64,000 nucleotides of DNA, from contig NC_056524.1 of NCBI RefSeq assembly GCF_019175285.1, positions 165,950,446-166,014,445 on the forward strand, read 5' to 3'. The notes under the pieces are model-generated. The model was not told the DNA's origin. It saw only the letters and a list, made by a program, of their open reading frames with translations, and searched no databases. The translations under genes and the position numbers were made by a program. This document shows, one piece after another, positions 36,195-48,007 of the stretch; position 1 is the stretch's first letter, and each line of letters opens with the position of its first letter. This DNA comes from Sceloporus undulatus. Lineage: Eukaryota > Chordata > Lepidosauria > Squamata > Phrynosomatidae.

Positions 36195-37440
36195 CTAAAT
36201 TATTTTGGAGTAGGAACTGGTCTGGTCTTTTCCTCTGATTCAAAGGTGGAGCTTCTTCTACCCAAAGCAAGGCTTCCTCAGCCCTAGAAGACCCATTGCC
36301 ACATCTGGAGAAAAGTACATTATCTTAAAAGAGTTGAGTGAGAGCTATGGTATGGTTTCCTTTGCTTCTCTCTGACCCCAGAGATAATGTGTGTGAACTC
36401 TGTTTCATGGTGAAACATGGTTTTCAAATTACCCAAGACACTAAGAAGTGTCGACACTACATAGTTGCCTCAGAAATTTGTGCTACATGGATATATAGCA
36501 AACCTGTCCTGTTTCTGGCAGAGAGGATCTCAAATGAGGTCTGGGCAGACCAAGATCTACGTCAGAAGATATTCCATGTAAGGACAATCTGAAACCAAAG
36601 CCACAAGGTGGTCCAAGGTCAAGCAACACAGGAATGTGAAGGAGCTGGAGAGAGAAGACTTCCAAGGAAGCAGCTAGCCAAGCCTAAAGCCTGTAGGCAG
36701 GCATGGTTTCCAGCAGACTACTATGCTCAGAACGGAGGTTTATGAACCCAAGCCCCCAGGGTCCCACAAAGACCCAGACCATAAAGAAATTATTTTATGT
36801 CTACTCTTCCCTCCTCCAGTCTCCCAGCCAGCATGGACATTGGTCTGCTTATGGCAGATTCTGGGAGTTATAGTCCATAAACTGACTATTTCAGATCTAT
36901 CCAGGCTTCTGTTCCAAGCATTTCAGCAGACAGCCTCATCATGTGGGGAACCTTGGTCCCAAGGAGGATTTACTCCTCAGGAGTCTTTCTTCATAGGCAA
37001 GCACTCCTGTGTTTTCAGCTGCAATAGGTCTCTTGGATTGGGAATTGACCTTTTCTTGTCCTCTGATAAGAAGGTAGAGCTCCTCTCTTCTCCTCAGAGT
37101 AAGGCTTCCACAATCCTTTCCCATGAAGACCCAGATTCAAGCCTGGAAGAAGGAACACTCTTCTGTGTCATCTGGCTCAGGAGACTTTAAGTCATCCTTG
37201 GAGGATGATCCATCTAGTACAGAGCTTTGCTTTTGGCCTGCTGCAGCTTGGCACATGATAGAAAGTGATTCTAAATTTGAGAAGTGGGTCTACGGTCAAT
37301 GGGAGTGGTATGGCCTTCTGTGTCATGTGGCCAAGCAGGTTCCAGTTCATCTTCAGAGGAAGGTCTTGCTGGTAAAGTCATGGCATACCTTCTTTTTGGC
37401 TTGGTTGGCACATGATAGAAAATGTTTATAATTCTGAGAA
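36195..37440 (+). repeat. Region with a diverged duplicated module, unclassified
   Basis: The block at about 36215-36292 (TTTTCCTCTGATTCAAAGGT, GGAGCTTCTTCTACCCAAAG, CAAGGCTTCCTC) recurs near 37050-37130 (TTCTTGTCCTCTGATAAGAA, GTAGAGCTCCTCTCTTCTCC, TAAGGCTTCCAC) about 830 bases away in the same orientation. The words 'SSDSKVELL' and 'SSDKKVELL' appear in translation, and the frames at 36723-37190 and 37123-37431 follow. This hints at a decayed coding repeat, but I recognise no domain. Confidence 0.4.
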
Positions 37441-37880
37441 CGTTCAGGGACTTCTGTCAAGCCAGCTGGTAGACTGCAATTCAATCACACAAGCATTAGT
37501 CATTTGTTATGGGGTGAAAGAAGAGGTAACCAAGATGACCATGCATCCAATCTTGATGTTGCAACACAAATGAGCAACTACTGTACAATATCTGCCCTTT
37601 TCTATTGACATTCACCTGGGGTCACTCAAGCTACCAAGGAGCAACTAAACAGGATGATGGAAACAGAGGAGAGGAGTTCATTTGGCCTCAACATTTTATT
37701 TGAAGAACTACTCTGGGGTTTCCAGTAACCTCAAAGGCCAGACCCTCCTTAGTGAGCCCCAATTGGCTGTTAGGTCAAGCCCAAGATCGGTTTTTCTGCC
37801 TGAGGCAGAGAACAAGGCGCCATCCCCACCCCATCCATGTTGGCTGAATGTCATTTGTATCTTACACAGTTGTTGCTAGA

Positions 37881-37881
37881 A

Positions 37882-37928
<47 letters not shown>

Positions 37929-37929
37929 G
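37881..37929. repeat. Compound (GT)n(GA)n microsatellite
   Basis: A GT run passes directly into a GA run, followed by purine-rich GGAAGGGAAAG sequence. Confidence 0.95.
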
Positions 37930-38354
37930 AAGGGAAAGAAAAAGAGAAAATGAGAGTATCCCCCTGCAATGAAATTTTCCTTCAGCCCTAATTTTTTAGC
38001 AGTGCGCTGACCCAAATAATATGCACATGCAGAAGAGACAAGATGAATGCTGTCATTCTTGGAAATTTAGCTTACTGAGACCAGGGGCAGGGGCGCTACA
38101 CTGTGAATACACCAACACCTGTAAAAATTCAAAATCTGAAACAAGCAACCACTTGTTTTTGTTTTTTTCTACCCATATGCTTCATTTCTGTGTGATCATC
38201 AGCTCAAAGGAACTTAATACCATACAACAAGCTGTGTTGGATGACACCAGAGTCCCGTACCATGTTCTACTCATTCTATTTATATCTCCCAGCAACTGAT
38301 ATGTAGAGTGCCTCTGATAGTGCAGGTGATAGACAGCCATCTTGCCTAGTTGCA

Positions 38355-38520
38355 GCATGGAGTCCTAACTATGTATTTAATTAAATTTGTATCCCACCTT
38401 TTACCCAACATGGGACTCAAGGTGGATTACAACCACTTAAAACAAAGCACAGTTTTAAAACTATCAATACAAAGGTTAAAGTAGAGTTCTATCTAAAACA
38501 AAACAAAACAAAAAAGCCAT
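38355..38520 (-). mobile_element. LINE-derived 3' region (L2/L3-like)
   Basis: TTTGTATCCCACCTTTTACC followed by GGGACTCAAGGTGGATTACA is the inverted form of a LINE 3' end resembling GGGCGGGATACAAATAAA. It is followed by an A-rich stretch. The same phrase starts the repeats at 49845 and about 60160. Confidence 0.5.
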
Positions 38521-38603
38521 CAGTTAAAAACAGTTTCGAAAGCATTGTTAAAATAGAAGCACAACATGCTCTAATACTCTTTATACTGTTTGAAAAGTAA
38601 CTA

Positions 38604-38778
38604 CAGTTGGCCTACCGTTTTCATGGGGGATCCGTTCTGCCATCCCCTGTGAAAACAGAGACTCGCCAACATAGGCTTGAATGGGGCGCGCCCCATTGAA
38701 AATTACAGAGATCACCCCTCTGTGAATATTGAAGACCGCAGACCTCAAGTCCACGAGAAAGGGGTGTGTGTGTGACTG
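38604..38778. mobile_element. Tigger-like MITE with TA duplication
   Basis: It begins CAGTTGGCCTACCGTTTTCA and ends in GTGACTG, with TA at 38602-38603 and 38779-38780. GGGGGATCCGTTC is shared with the element at 12294. The palindrome GGGGCGCGCCCC lies at its centre. Confidence 0.7.
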
Positions 38779-39499
38779 TAGTTGTCATCATTTGTTGCAT
38801 TTTTTAAAAAAGTAACATGTTTCAATTTTTCTTGAGGTCCTCATTACTGTTCTGAGACTTTCTGGTATTAAAAAAATATATCCAGTTTTATGATTGATAA
38901 AACAGTGGTATAAAACTTCAAACTTTCTTCTCAACATGTATTTGGGCCTTGCTGACCTTTCCTTCCCTCATCATTTGAAATGGTACTCATTCCCTTTGCC
39001 CACCATCTCCAGGTCAAGAATAGCTGTATCTGGTGAATTTGCATCTGACGTAAGCTCTAAGCAAAAGGCCTGCATTGAGGGAAGGCAATAACAAGCCTAC
39101 TTTAAATCCACGGCTTAGTTGTTGTGGCCCCAATTCGGCTAGGAAAGGGGTGGCATTGTACCATCTCTTAGGGGCTGTTTGTACAGCACCAGAGAGAGAG
39201 AGAGAGGCAGTTGATTACTCTGTGAGTATTTTCCAGACATCTCATCCTATACATATTGACCATTGATGAAGACAGTTCAACACAGATGCTTCTCATTTCA
39301 TTTTACCGAATAAGTGATGCCATTTCCACAAATGCAAATTGGTATTAATTTTGGTGAGGGCTTTCTTGTTTATTATTTACTATGAATGAAGCTTAATGGA
39401 AACCATACATACTAAACACCGGCATCTCATGGTCACAATCCTTTTCTAACTACACAAGCACAGTGCAGGTGTGGAGTCTGACACCATATTTAGGCTGGT

Positions 39500-39975
39500 A
39501 GCCCTGAGGGCCAAGGCTGCTCCTTTTTCCTTGGATAGGCAGCAGTCCCTGGAAGACTCTCAGGCCCAGCTCCATCCCCCAACCAGGGGTTCGCTTGGGA
39601 ACCTCCTAGCTGTTGTGAAGTCGGGAGTTTATTCCACTCCCTTTTCCCTTCCTTCCCTCCCAACCTAGGCATGGAATGAAAACTTTTAAACATGGATTTT
39701 TTCATACGTCTCCATGCCCAGGCCAGATGCATCAAGTACCCAATCGTGGCATCGTGTACCCGATCCAGACTTCTTCCATACTTTTTTTAAAAAAACGGGA
39801 GTTTCCTATTCTTTGCAAAGTACGGGAGAAGTTCAGATTGGGTACGGGAACAGAGGTGTGCAATAAATCTGTGCTTAAAAGTTTTCATCCCGTGCCAAGG
39901 TCTGGAGGACAGGTTGGAAAAAGACAATAAACTCCGGGAAAGGAGGAGCAGCCTTGGCTTCTTGACCAAGGATTA
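39500..39975. mobile_element. Long diverged foldback element
   Basis: Left-arm phrases CCAAGGCTGCTCCTTTTTCC, 'GGGAGTTTATTCC', 'GGAATGAAAACTTTTAAACA' and 'AAGTACCCAATCG' reappear reverse-complemented in mirrored order in the right arm (GGAGCAGCCTTGG, AATAAACTCC, TTAAAAGTTTTCATCC, AGATTGGGTACGGG). The arms are about 200 bases each around an A/T-rich centre near 39785. There is no coding capacity. Confidence 0.6.
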
Positions 39976-39991
39976 AGGTTTTTCCTTCTTT

Positions 39992-40092
39992 CCTTGGCTG
40001 TGTAGCTACAACCAGATGGTGCTTGGAGACATCTCCATGGCCAGAGACAGAGCAGGGCCTGGGAGCTATCTGGTCGCCATTACACAGCCAGG
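39992..40092. mobile_element. Small foldback element
   Basis: CCTTGGCTGTGTAGCTACAA and 'ACCAGATGG' on the left are mirrored by 'GCTATCTGGTCGCCATTACA' and CAGCCAGGGG on the right, about 100 bases in all. Confidence 0.45.
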
Positions 40093-41250
40093 GGAAATAC
40101 ATTGCACAAGAACGTACTTGATATCTCCTTGTACAATGCCTCAGACAATAATTACACCATTGTGACCAGGGCTTATGCTAGTCTAACATGCCAATGAGCT
40201 ATGGGCCCAAATATTACCAGACACATGTCTTTGTGATGACCTAATTTCTAATTCTGAATATAGTATTACACTAAAACTCTCATGATTTGGTTATGATGAT
40301 ATAATTTTTGTAATGGTATGATTGTGAAATTACAGTGTAACAACTCCAATGGTTGGGTCTGGTGTTCACTTCTAATCGAGTGTATTACAGAGTGTTATTT
40401 TGTATTATATTTTGTATCTCATTGTGTTTTACAGTGCATTTATAGCCCCTGAAAGAGAGACTTGGTCAAAAATTCATTCTGTTTTCAGATATTTCATGGA
40501 TTTTTGAAGAGGGTAACATAAAGTGATCTAGAAGTATTTTATCTGGAGAGAAGCAAATGTCAGGGCTAAGATGTGGCCACTGCAACAGGCAACGCTACAT
40601 CAATTCCTCTTTGAGCTTCCGTAATATATAGTAAAGCAAAATTGGCATCATCATACTATACTTTTCGTCCCTTCTCCATTACATTGGCTTTCACTTATGA
40701 AGGAAGGAAAATTAGCAATGTAATGCTCCAGTAGCCTCCATTCCCCCCCTCCGTCCCCACCCAGCAAGACTATGAGGCCAAAAATAAGCCCAGTTATGGA
40801 AAAAAATATATCAATATAGACATGTGAGGATGTTTTTTGAAGAAGTGTCCCCTTAGGAAAATATATCACTCTCACTGCAGTAACAATTTCCTTCTCCTTT
40901 TCACTGCTAGGGAGAAGTTCTCCTTTATGTCATTGTTAACAGAATTTCTTTCCATTTCAAGAATGCTATGAACTTCTCCAGCCACAACTAACCTGAAGCA
41001 ACCCACTCAAATCAGTAATTCACTACTAGGAAATATATAGGTGTAAAGATCAAGCACATTAATAGAGTAAATGGAGGAATGGGAAGAGAATCAGGTTAAG
41101 GTGAAAGAAATGTGTACACCTAGAGAAAAATGATGCTAAGTATGTATTTAATTATATATTTTCTCATTCTCTTATAGAGATCTGTGACAGTCAACAGTTA
41201 AAACAATATTAACAATTTAGACAATCCTAAATTAACACCTGTGAATAATT
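40093..41250. other. Intergenic, nothing recognised
   Basis: AT-rich; there is a C-run near 40743. No supported gene or repeat. Confidence 0.5.
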
Positions 41251-41256
41251 TAAACG

Positions 41257-41711
41257 TGTTGTTTTGTGCCTTCAAGTCATTTCCAACTTGGCAACCCTAC
41301 ACTCTAAAGGCATCAGATTGTGTTTGTTCTTGGAAGCTAAGCAGGATGGTTAGCATTCGGATGGGAGACTGCCAATGAAGACTAGGTGCTGTAGGCCATA
41401 TTTCAGAGAAAAGAACTGGCAAAATCACATCTAGTATTCCTTGCCTAAGAGAATCCTATGAAATTTATGAGGTCACCATGTGTCGACAGACCACTTGAAG
41501 GTACATACACACATACACACAAAGCAAATCAATCATGGGGGTTTCGTGGCAAGATTTGTTCAAAGTGATTTTTGCCGTTACCTTTCTCTGAAGCTGAGAG
41601 AATGTGCCTTGCTCAAGGTCACCCAGTGGGTTTCCTTGTCTGAGCAGGAATTCAAACCCTGATCTCCAGAGTCATAGTCCCAATGCTCAAACTACTACAC
41701 CACACTGGCTG
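41257..41711 (-). mobile_element. Sauria SINE interrupted by a 5S-headed SINE
   Basis: The tail part (GTTGTTTTGTGCCTTCAAGT to about 41300) and the body plus head (from about 41530: GGGTTTCGTGGCAAGATTTG to the head ending CTACTACACCACACTGGCT) are two parts of one minus-strand tRNA SINE. They are pushed apart by the insertion listed next. Confidence 0.8.
41303..41508 (+). mobile_element. 5S rRNA-headed SINE nested in a tRNA SINE
   Basis: TTGGAAGCTAAGCAGGATGG (A box 41334-41345) and TTCGGATGGGAGACTGCC (C box to 41373) come from the 5S internal promoter. GGTGCTGTAGGCCATA is the 5S 3' end. The body TTCCTTGCCTAAGAGAATCC and the tail GAGGTCACCATGTGTCGACA then CCACTTGAAGGTACATAC match the 27341 copy. 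It must be younger than the SINE it splits. Confidence 0.85.
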
Positions 41712-41879
41712 CAATTAAAAATATTAAACAATGCAAAGAAATCAAAACAGTTTCCAAAGGCTAAAGGGGTTTAAAAAAAAAAGCATGTACATGCTTAAAA
41801 GTGAATTAGAACCTAAAGGCTTTAATACAAAGCTATGTATTGACTTGGCACAAATAGAAACCAATTTAGGTGCCAGTTC

Positions 41880-41960
41880 TAATGGGTCTCCAGCACGCGT
41901 GGATTTCCTCTTACGTGGAGGGATCCAGAATGGATTCCTGCGTAAGGGGAGGGCCCACTG
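41880..41960. mobile_element. Half of a Tigger-like MITE
   Basis: ACGCGTGGATTTCCTCTTAC and CGTAAGGGGAGGGCCCACTG resemble the right half of Tigger-like elements; TA follows at 41961. The left half is missing or too diverged to see. Confidence 0.5.
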
Positions 41961-41964
41961 TACA

Positions 41965-42095
41965 AATTAGGATTTACGACTAACATTAGTACAAAAACAT
42001 TACTAAGGATTCTGTATGGTGTGGTATGGGACGACGTCTATAGATGGGGGGGACACCATGAGTTACTGCAGCAGATGATACCAACCCTAGTGAGC
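41965..42095. mobile_element. Repeat shared with 11515-11695
   Basis: CATTACTAAGGATTCTGTAT, GGTGTGGTATGGGACGACGT and GGACACCATGAGTTACTGCA follow the same order as the other copy. The Sauria SINE at 42096 interrupts or abuts it. Confidence 0.5.
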
Positions 42096-42296
42096 CCATT
42101 GCAAATGCCTGCTCAGCCATGGACACCCACTGGGTGACTTTGGAGAAGTCACACTCTCTCAGCCTCAGTGGGAGGCAAAAGAAAACCCCCTCTGAATTCA
42201 TCTTGCCAAGAAAACTTGGTGATAGCTTCACGTTCAAGTCATCATGTCAGAAATAACTTGAGGCTAAACAACAACAACAACAACAACAACAACATC
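42096..42296 (+). mobile_element. Sauria SINE, head truncated, with CAA tail
   Basis: CTCAGCCATGGACACCCACT, GAGAAGTCACACTCTCTCAG and the tail ATGTCAGAAATAACTTGAGG run into an ACA array (about 42270-42294), the 3' microsatellite typical of the family. Confidence 0.85.
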
Positions 42297-43100
42297 ATTA
42301 ATCTTTATGAAATATTATACTACCTTAACAGGGCCTGCCATGCAATGTAAAACCAGCACATGAAACATATTTACAATATCAAATCAGATTTAAAACAGAT
42401 CCATCTTGAAAAAGGTTGCCAACAGAAGACTCAGCTGTGAATTAATACCATTAAAAGTTGCACAAACTTCTAAAAATGGAGAAAGGCCAGTCTAATCTTA
42501 CTACAGAAGCAATTCCATCTCTTATGTTCGTAAGATGTATAACAGAGCAAACCTCTTACAGTAAATTGCCAAGGGTTCCTCTACATTACCCTGAGATCGC
42601 AGAACATAAACATTTCTTCATAACCTCGAACAGCCCTAATGGACAACATAATCTGCCAGTATGTAAGTATCCAAAGGTTAAAGTGGTGGAAAGGAGGAGA
42701 TGTAAAATTTCATAGCTAGTTCATACAGGCCAATGAAGATGAGGAGAAGAAGTGGTAGATAGTTTTGACGATATAAACATATATCATTTGGGATCTTCAT
42801 TGCCCTTCCAATTTTCCATCCTATTTGTAGGTAATAAAATGGGGTGGGGGATATTCTCCAAGAGGGGACTAAAATTTTCCAAAGGTTTGGAGGAAACTTA
42901 ATAACAGCAACAAAATTCTCAGGAAACATACTGGAAAATTATTTTCTGAGAAAGTTTGGCTCAGCTCTGCCTCTTGTCATCTCTACAGACAACTCTCACT
43001 TCCTCATTCCACACCTAGCTTCCATTATATCAAACTTGTGTAGTTCATACACTGGCTGTTTTTGTGCTTTTAAAAAGGCAATCTATTTTTACAACTCATG
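42297..43100. other. Intergenic, nothing recognised
   Basis: Short anonymous frames only. Confidence 0.5.
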
Positions 43101-43102
43101 CA

Positions 43103-43332
43103 TCACTATGGTATAGTGGCTTCAGTGTGGGCTTAGGACCCTGAAGACCAGGATTCAAATCTCCACTTGGTCACAGAATCTCACTGGGTAACCTTAGGCA
43201 AGTCACGCTCACTCAGCCTCAGAGGAAAGGAAAGGCAACCCCCCTTCTGAACAAATCTTGGCCAGAAGAAAGAATAAGTGAGGGGTTTATCTTAGGGTCT
43301 CCATAAGTTGAAAACTATTTGCTACAACAACA
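43103..43332 (+). mobile_element. Sauria SINE
   Basis: ACTATGGTATAGTGGCTTCA, 'GAAGACCAGGATTCAAATCT', TTAGGCAAGTCACGCTCACT and the tail GGGTCTCCATAAGTTGAAAA are in family order. Confidence 0.85.
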
Positions 43333-45322
43333 AACTTGTCTATTGCACTACATAACAGTTAGCAGGAGAAAGAGAGAGAGAGAGATTTAACATCCTGCCT
43401 TTCTCCTGGCATGCAGTCATACTGAGAAAAGGAGCCAGGCAAGTAATATTTACTTTTTTCATCTAATACTAATATGTGTATACAGACCGGTGTCTCATCA
43501 CTCCATTACTAAGCATGCAATGACTGTATTTTGAACCTCCAATAATCTCCACTGGAAATTTCACACTTAGGGCAACAGGAGGTGATGCAAAACCTCTGCC
43601 TGCATTGTTTCACCTGGGATAGATATACATCATCTATTTTCTCTGTGAGAGAGAGACTATGGGGCTCTTTCCAATGATTTAAATTAGGGTCAGACTTGAT
43701 AATATTTTGTACCCCATCTGAATAAGGCCAGGACATTCCTACAGAAATGGAGAGTGCCCTTTTGGACCCTTGTGTTATGTCACCGAGGCTTCTGAGGTCC
43801 ATTCTTAGTTCATGCAAGGAGCTAGCACAACAGGGACCCTTTTCAGTCTACTGTCCCAGGTTACTGCTTCTGAGGCTTACATAGTTTTACCAGACCTAAC
43901 ATCAGCAGCAAAAGTCCTACTCTGGAACCCTGGTGGGTTGAGCAGCAATAAATAAATGCCTTGAATCAATAAATCAATAAATCAATAAATCAGTCCTGGT
44001 GATTCCACAGTGCAATATATACACAGTAGGGTTGTTCACATGTTAACAACTATCCCCAGTTATCACTTTCTGCTATATTTCACCATGTCCACAGTAGCAT
44101 GTCTTTTAACCAGCATTTATTTTGACAGATAAGGAAAAAAGAAAGAAAGAAAACTAGAATAGTCATATTACATTCATAATTAAATACATAGTGCTTCTGG
44201 AAAACAGAAAGCATCTCTGAAAGCAAAGAACAAATGTTTGTATTACCTATTTATGTTAAAATATGCAGAAATTTTCCCAGCCCCGAGCCAACTTATAAAT
44301 TTTTATAACTTTTTCAAATTGTTCACATTTTTTTAACACACAGCATTATTTCAGCTTTGTGAGGAGGTCAATAACAATCTTTCTAGTCTGGAAGTGGTGA
44401 TGGGGAGGGGAAGAACACACATTAAAATAAAGAATGCAGAATAAATAAAAAACAAAACTGTACAGATTGTACATCCACACATACAAAGAAAACTTTTCAT
44501 GGTGAGGTCCGAGCAATTATAACAAGACAATGAACCACATGTCGATTGAAAAGAATTTCTCTAGTTACTGAAGATTTTCCTGGCCCTGTTTCAGAAGGAA
44601 AAAAAGTATTCTGACATTATCCCAATCTGACTTCTGTGCAATGTAAGTCATGCACATTTTAAACACAGACAAATAATGCTGTCATTCTTTTAGGAACTGT
44701 TAACAGCTGTAGAAACTATTATAGCCTGCTTAAAAAACATGCCTTAGTAGCCAACACCCTCCAGACACTTAGCAATCCTAATGCTATTCCTTAGGCTAAA
44801 CTAGAATTGATAATCAAGATACAAAGTTTGATGGACAGAAGCGGGGAGAAATAATAAATAAACCCCACAATCCTTTTAATCTTCCATTTGTCCAGCCCGC
44901 TGGAGGCAGCTACATAACTGGAAAATGATCCACCAAACATAAAGAAAATAAATGAGGGAAGAGGGGTGAAAAGACCTAAGGCGTGGGAGCAAGGAAACAG
45001 GAGGAGGAATATGGATGCCACCAGAACATCAGTCGGATCACAAAACGAGGCCTTCTTCCAGGTCATCGAGTATCTAAGAGTATTTTATATGCTAAGTATA
45101 GCAATTTTTTTTTACCACCCACACAGATTAATTAAAAGCATGTATTGTTCTATATGAAATTTTTTCCTAGGTTTTACTTTTCAGTGCAGTGGAAGGTCAA
45201 ACATTGGGCAGAAAATGCTGTTATTGCATAATAACTGTAGACGGATTGCAAGTCTGATGCTTTATTTCCTCCATAAAAGCAGATGCAAGAAACTGGATGA
45301 GTACCCATGTTTCTTTAACAAC
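43333..45322. other. Intergenic with short simple repeats
   Basis: A GA run lies at about 43370-43385 and an AATAAATC-type run at about 43950-43992. Otherwise it is unassigned. The frames at 43509-43817 and 44791-45066 (minus) show no domain I recognise. Confidence 0.45.
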
Positions 45323-45326
45323 AGGT

Positions 45327-46328
45327 TGTTAGGAAGGATCGAATTAGGGGAATTTAATTAGCTCAAATTTACGAGAGGCGTGTCTTAACAATGCACGCGG
45401 TGGTTCGGGTCCCTATGTGTATACCAGAGGTCATCTAGTCCAACCCCAAGAAACAGAGACTCCAATGCCAATGAGTTGCAATTAAAATATGAACATTTAT
45501 TAAAGCCACACAACAAAAGGGATCACACATGCACACACACATTCAATACTACAGCAAGGGAGGGGGAGAGTTTGGGAGTAAAGGAGAAAAGATAGAGGCA
45601 CCGTTGGAATAATTACCTTAGGAGTCTTCTCCAAAGCGACAGATGTGAGGGATGGTGGATGGTGAACACAGCCGCGGGGAAACGGGGAAAGCAAGTGGCG
45701 ACCGCGGTGGCTAGGAGCTGAGTTCCAGCGGGCAAAGCTAACTTAGAGGCCTGAGAGAGACAGTGAGCATTGGCTTAGCTCAAGTGATTTCAGCGGAGCC
45801 CAAGGCTCGGGGAACTCAAGCCTGGAGCAGCAGCTCTACAAGCAAGGTTTTGAGGTTTGGAACTTCAGCTCGACAAGCCCAAAGAGGGCAGAAATCTAGG
45901 TCCTATTTATACTGCGAAACATATCGTCAGGCTATAGCTACCTGATGAACAAAGGTCTTGATGGCTATTTTTTTTATCTAAGTCTAAAATCAAACAATGG
46001 ATACACAAAGAAGAGGTCTGACACCTTTTGGGGGAGGACAAATATCTAAATGGCAGAGTTGTTAATACAATCACTCGCTCATTAGGAGAGAGGCTGCTTC
46101 TATTGTCTCTCAGCTTTGGGTTGCCTGCGAAACTTGTAGGGCAACTCCCAGAACTGGTTTCTTAAGGCTTAAATCTACCTTTTTCTATGACCAGGTCCAG
46201 CAAGACTTAGCTGGCTACGTGGTCAGCTCGCTTTTAGGATAATGGCGGCTTGTGATGGGGTCAGTCAGGGGGTCATGATTTTTGATCGCTTGGCACCCAA
46301 AATTTATATAAAACCAAACTCGGTAACA
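45327..46328 (-). mobile_element. Solo LTR of an LTR retroelement or endogenous retrovirus
   Basis: A 1002-base unit begins TGTTA and ends TAACA, the TG...CA inverted ends of LTRs, flanked by a 4-base duplication AGGT (45323-45326 and 46329-46332). On the minus strand, a TATAAATA-type box lies at about 45904-45911 and an AATAAA signal at 45496-45501, giving a U3-R-U5 order from right to left. No internal coding region or second LTR is adjacent, so it is a solo LTR fossil left by recombination. Many CpGs remain and the target duplication is intact, suggesting a fairly young insertion. The family cannot be named without a search. Confidence 0.75.
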
Positions 46329-46332
46329 AGGT

Positions 46333-47740
46333 TAAAAGAGAAAAATGCTGGGCTTTTCTTGGGCACCAGAACACCCTAATTGTGGCCTGATTTGCACTTT
46401 CTCCTTCCCTGTTGTTGGATCCCAGGGCTGTTCCCTGGATTGTGATGCTGTGGGATGGTGTTACCCAAAAAGCTGGGGTTGGAAGCCAAGAGGAAGAAAT
46501 TTTGGAGGAAAATTATTTTCACCCTTTAGCATTTACAGTTAACATTTGCTCATCTTTTCAACCTGTAAAGGAAAATGACCTTGTCCTGTGTCTTCACTGA
46601 GAACAGACACCATTCACTGACAAGGCTATATTTTAAGCATTTTAGAGTTTTTAATTGCAAAAAGTAATTTAAAGTGTATTTTCCCTTTTCTTAGTGATAA
46701 ATGAGGTTGGAGACAGAGCAATTTAGTTCTAGCAAAGAAACCTTGTGTGTTATGATTTGGGATAAACCATGGTATTGCAAAGCATTCCCGTGTGTGTGTT
46801 TTGTTAAAGGCTGGTGGTAATCATTTCCAGCTTGGCCAGATAACCCATAGCCCTTTCCCATTTAGCCCACTGAAGCTCCTTCTGATGCCAGTCATTGCAG
46901 CCACATCCTGCTGCTGGCCTGATCTCAACTCCTCCTCCATAGTCTGAGTCATATCCAGCAATATTGGAAAAGAAAGTAACCACATTTACTTTACTATTAA
47001 TTGAACTGGAGATTCAAAGTATGCCACTGAGTAAGTCTGACAAACTCTTTTTTCTTCTGTCTGGTAGCATTTCCTAAATACTGTAGTTCTGAGAACTGTA
47101 ATTTCAGTAAAGACCTGATGGTACAATGCAGGCTATTATAAGTGTGTGTCTTTTACGTCAACCCCTCATTTGCAACAGTACTAATAATCCAAGCATGCAG
47201 ATTTCCTTTACTGGTATGCATCCTAACATAGATGGACAGATATGTGCAGGCCAACAATGAGGCTAATAAACTTCAAATTAAGGGAACAACATGCATGTGT
47301 GTGAACTGCCTATAAAAGAAAATACGTAGTGTGCAAAACTCTTTTTCTCCCTCAAATGCCTAGACTCATTAATTCTTCTATAATACTGAAAGAGTTTGTA
47401 TTTGCATGCGTACATGTTTGTCTCTGCCATAGCTCCGTGACTGTGAAACCACCTTGGGTTTTGTGCAAGGAAAAAGATGGGGTATAAAGTAAACACAGAA
47501 ACATACTTAGGCACATGAAACTTGGCATAAATACTAAAGGGACCATTAGGCTATGTGCCTAATGAGTGCCTAGGAGCTGTTTTGGTTTTCTAATAAGTTC
47601 TAATTGTAGCTTTTTAAAAATCACTCTGTTGCCTGCAATGCCATCTTTAGCCACTAGGTGGCAGAACCAGCAAAAAAAAGGAGAGAGGGAAAATGACTGC
47701 TGTCTGGCAAGAGGCAAGAAGGAGCATCCTCTTTCATCCA
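46333..47740. other. Intergenic, nothing recognised
   Basis: No supported gene or repeat; the frames are short. Confidence 0.5.
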
Positions 47741-47744
47741 GGGG

Positions 47745-47995
47745 CATCACTGGGAGATGGAGTGCAGGGGGTGCGGATAGCACCAAGTGGCACTCTCTCT
47801 TGCCACATGTGCCCCCCCCCCAGCACAAGCAGTTGTTTGTTCAGAAGCCACTTTTTGTGTCTATGTGGCATGCACTCGGGCAAACGTGCCTGCCTTATTG
47901 ATGGGGAACCCCACTGGGTGTCACCCCCTTCTGGGGTATCACCGGCTACAGTCCACACCCCCTGCACCTCCCTAGTGACACTAGAGTACATCATA
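47745..47995. mobile_element. Inverted-repeat element ('GGCATCACTGGG' family)
   Basis: The left end GGGGCATCACTGGGAGATGG and AGTGCAGGGGGTGCGGATAG is mirrored by 'CACACCCCCTGCACCTCCCT' and AGTGACACTAG at the right. Diverged pieces occur at 2998-3050, 11205 and, less clearly, 11515 and 41965. A C-run lies at about 47812-47821. Confidence 0.55.
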
Positions 47996-48007
47996 TGACT
48001 GTTAAAA

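Noticed and set aside
42270-42294. CRISPR-like or other regular short repeats
   Set aside because: The ACA array is the simple tail of a SINE; no spaced direct repeats of CRISPR type exist in the window.
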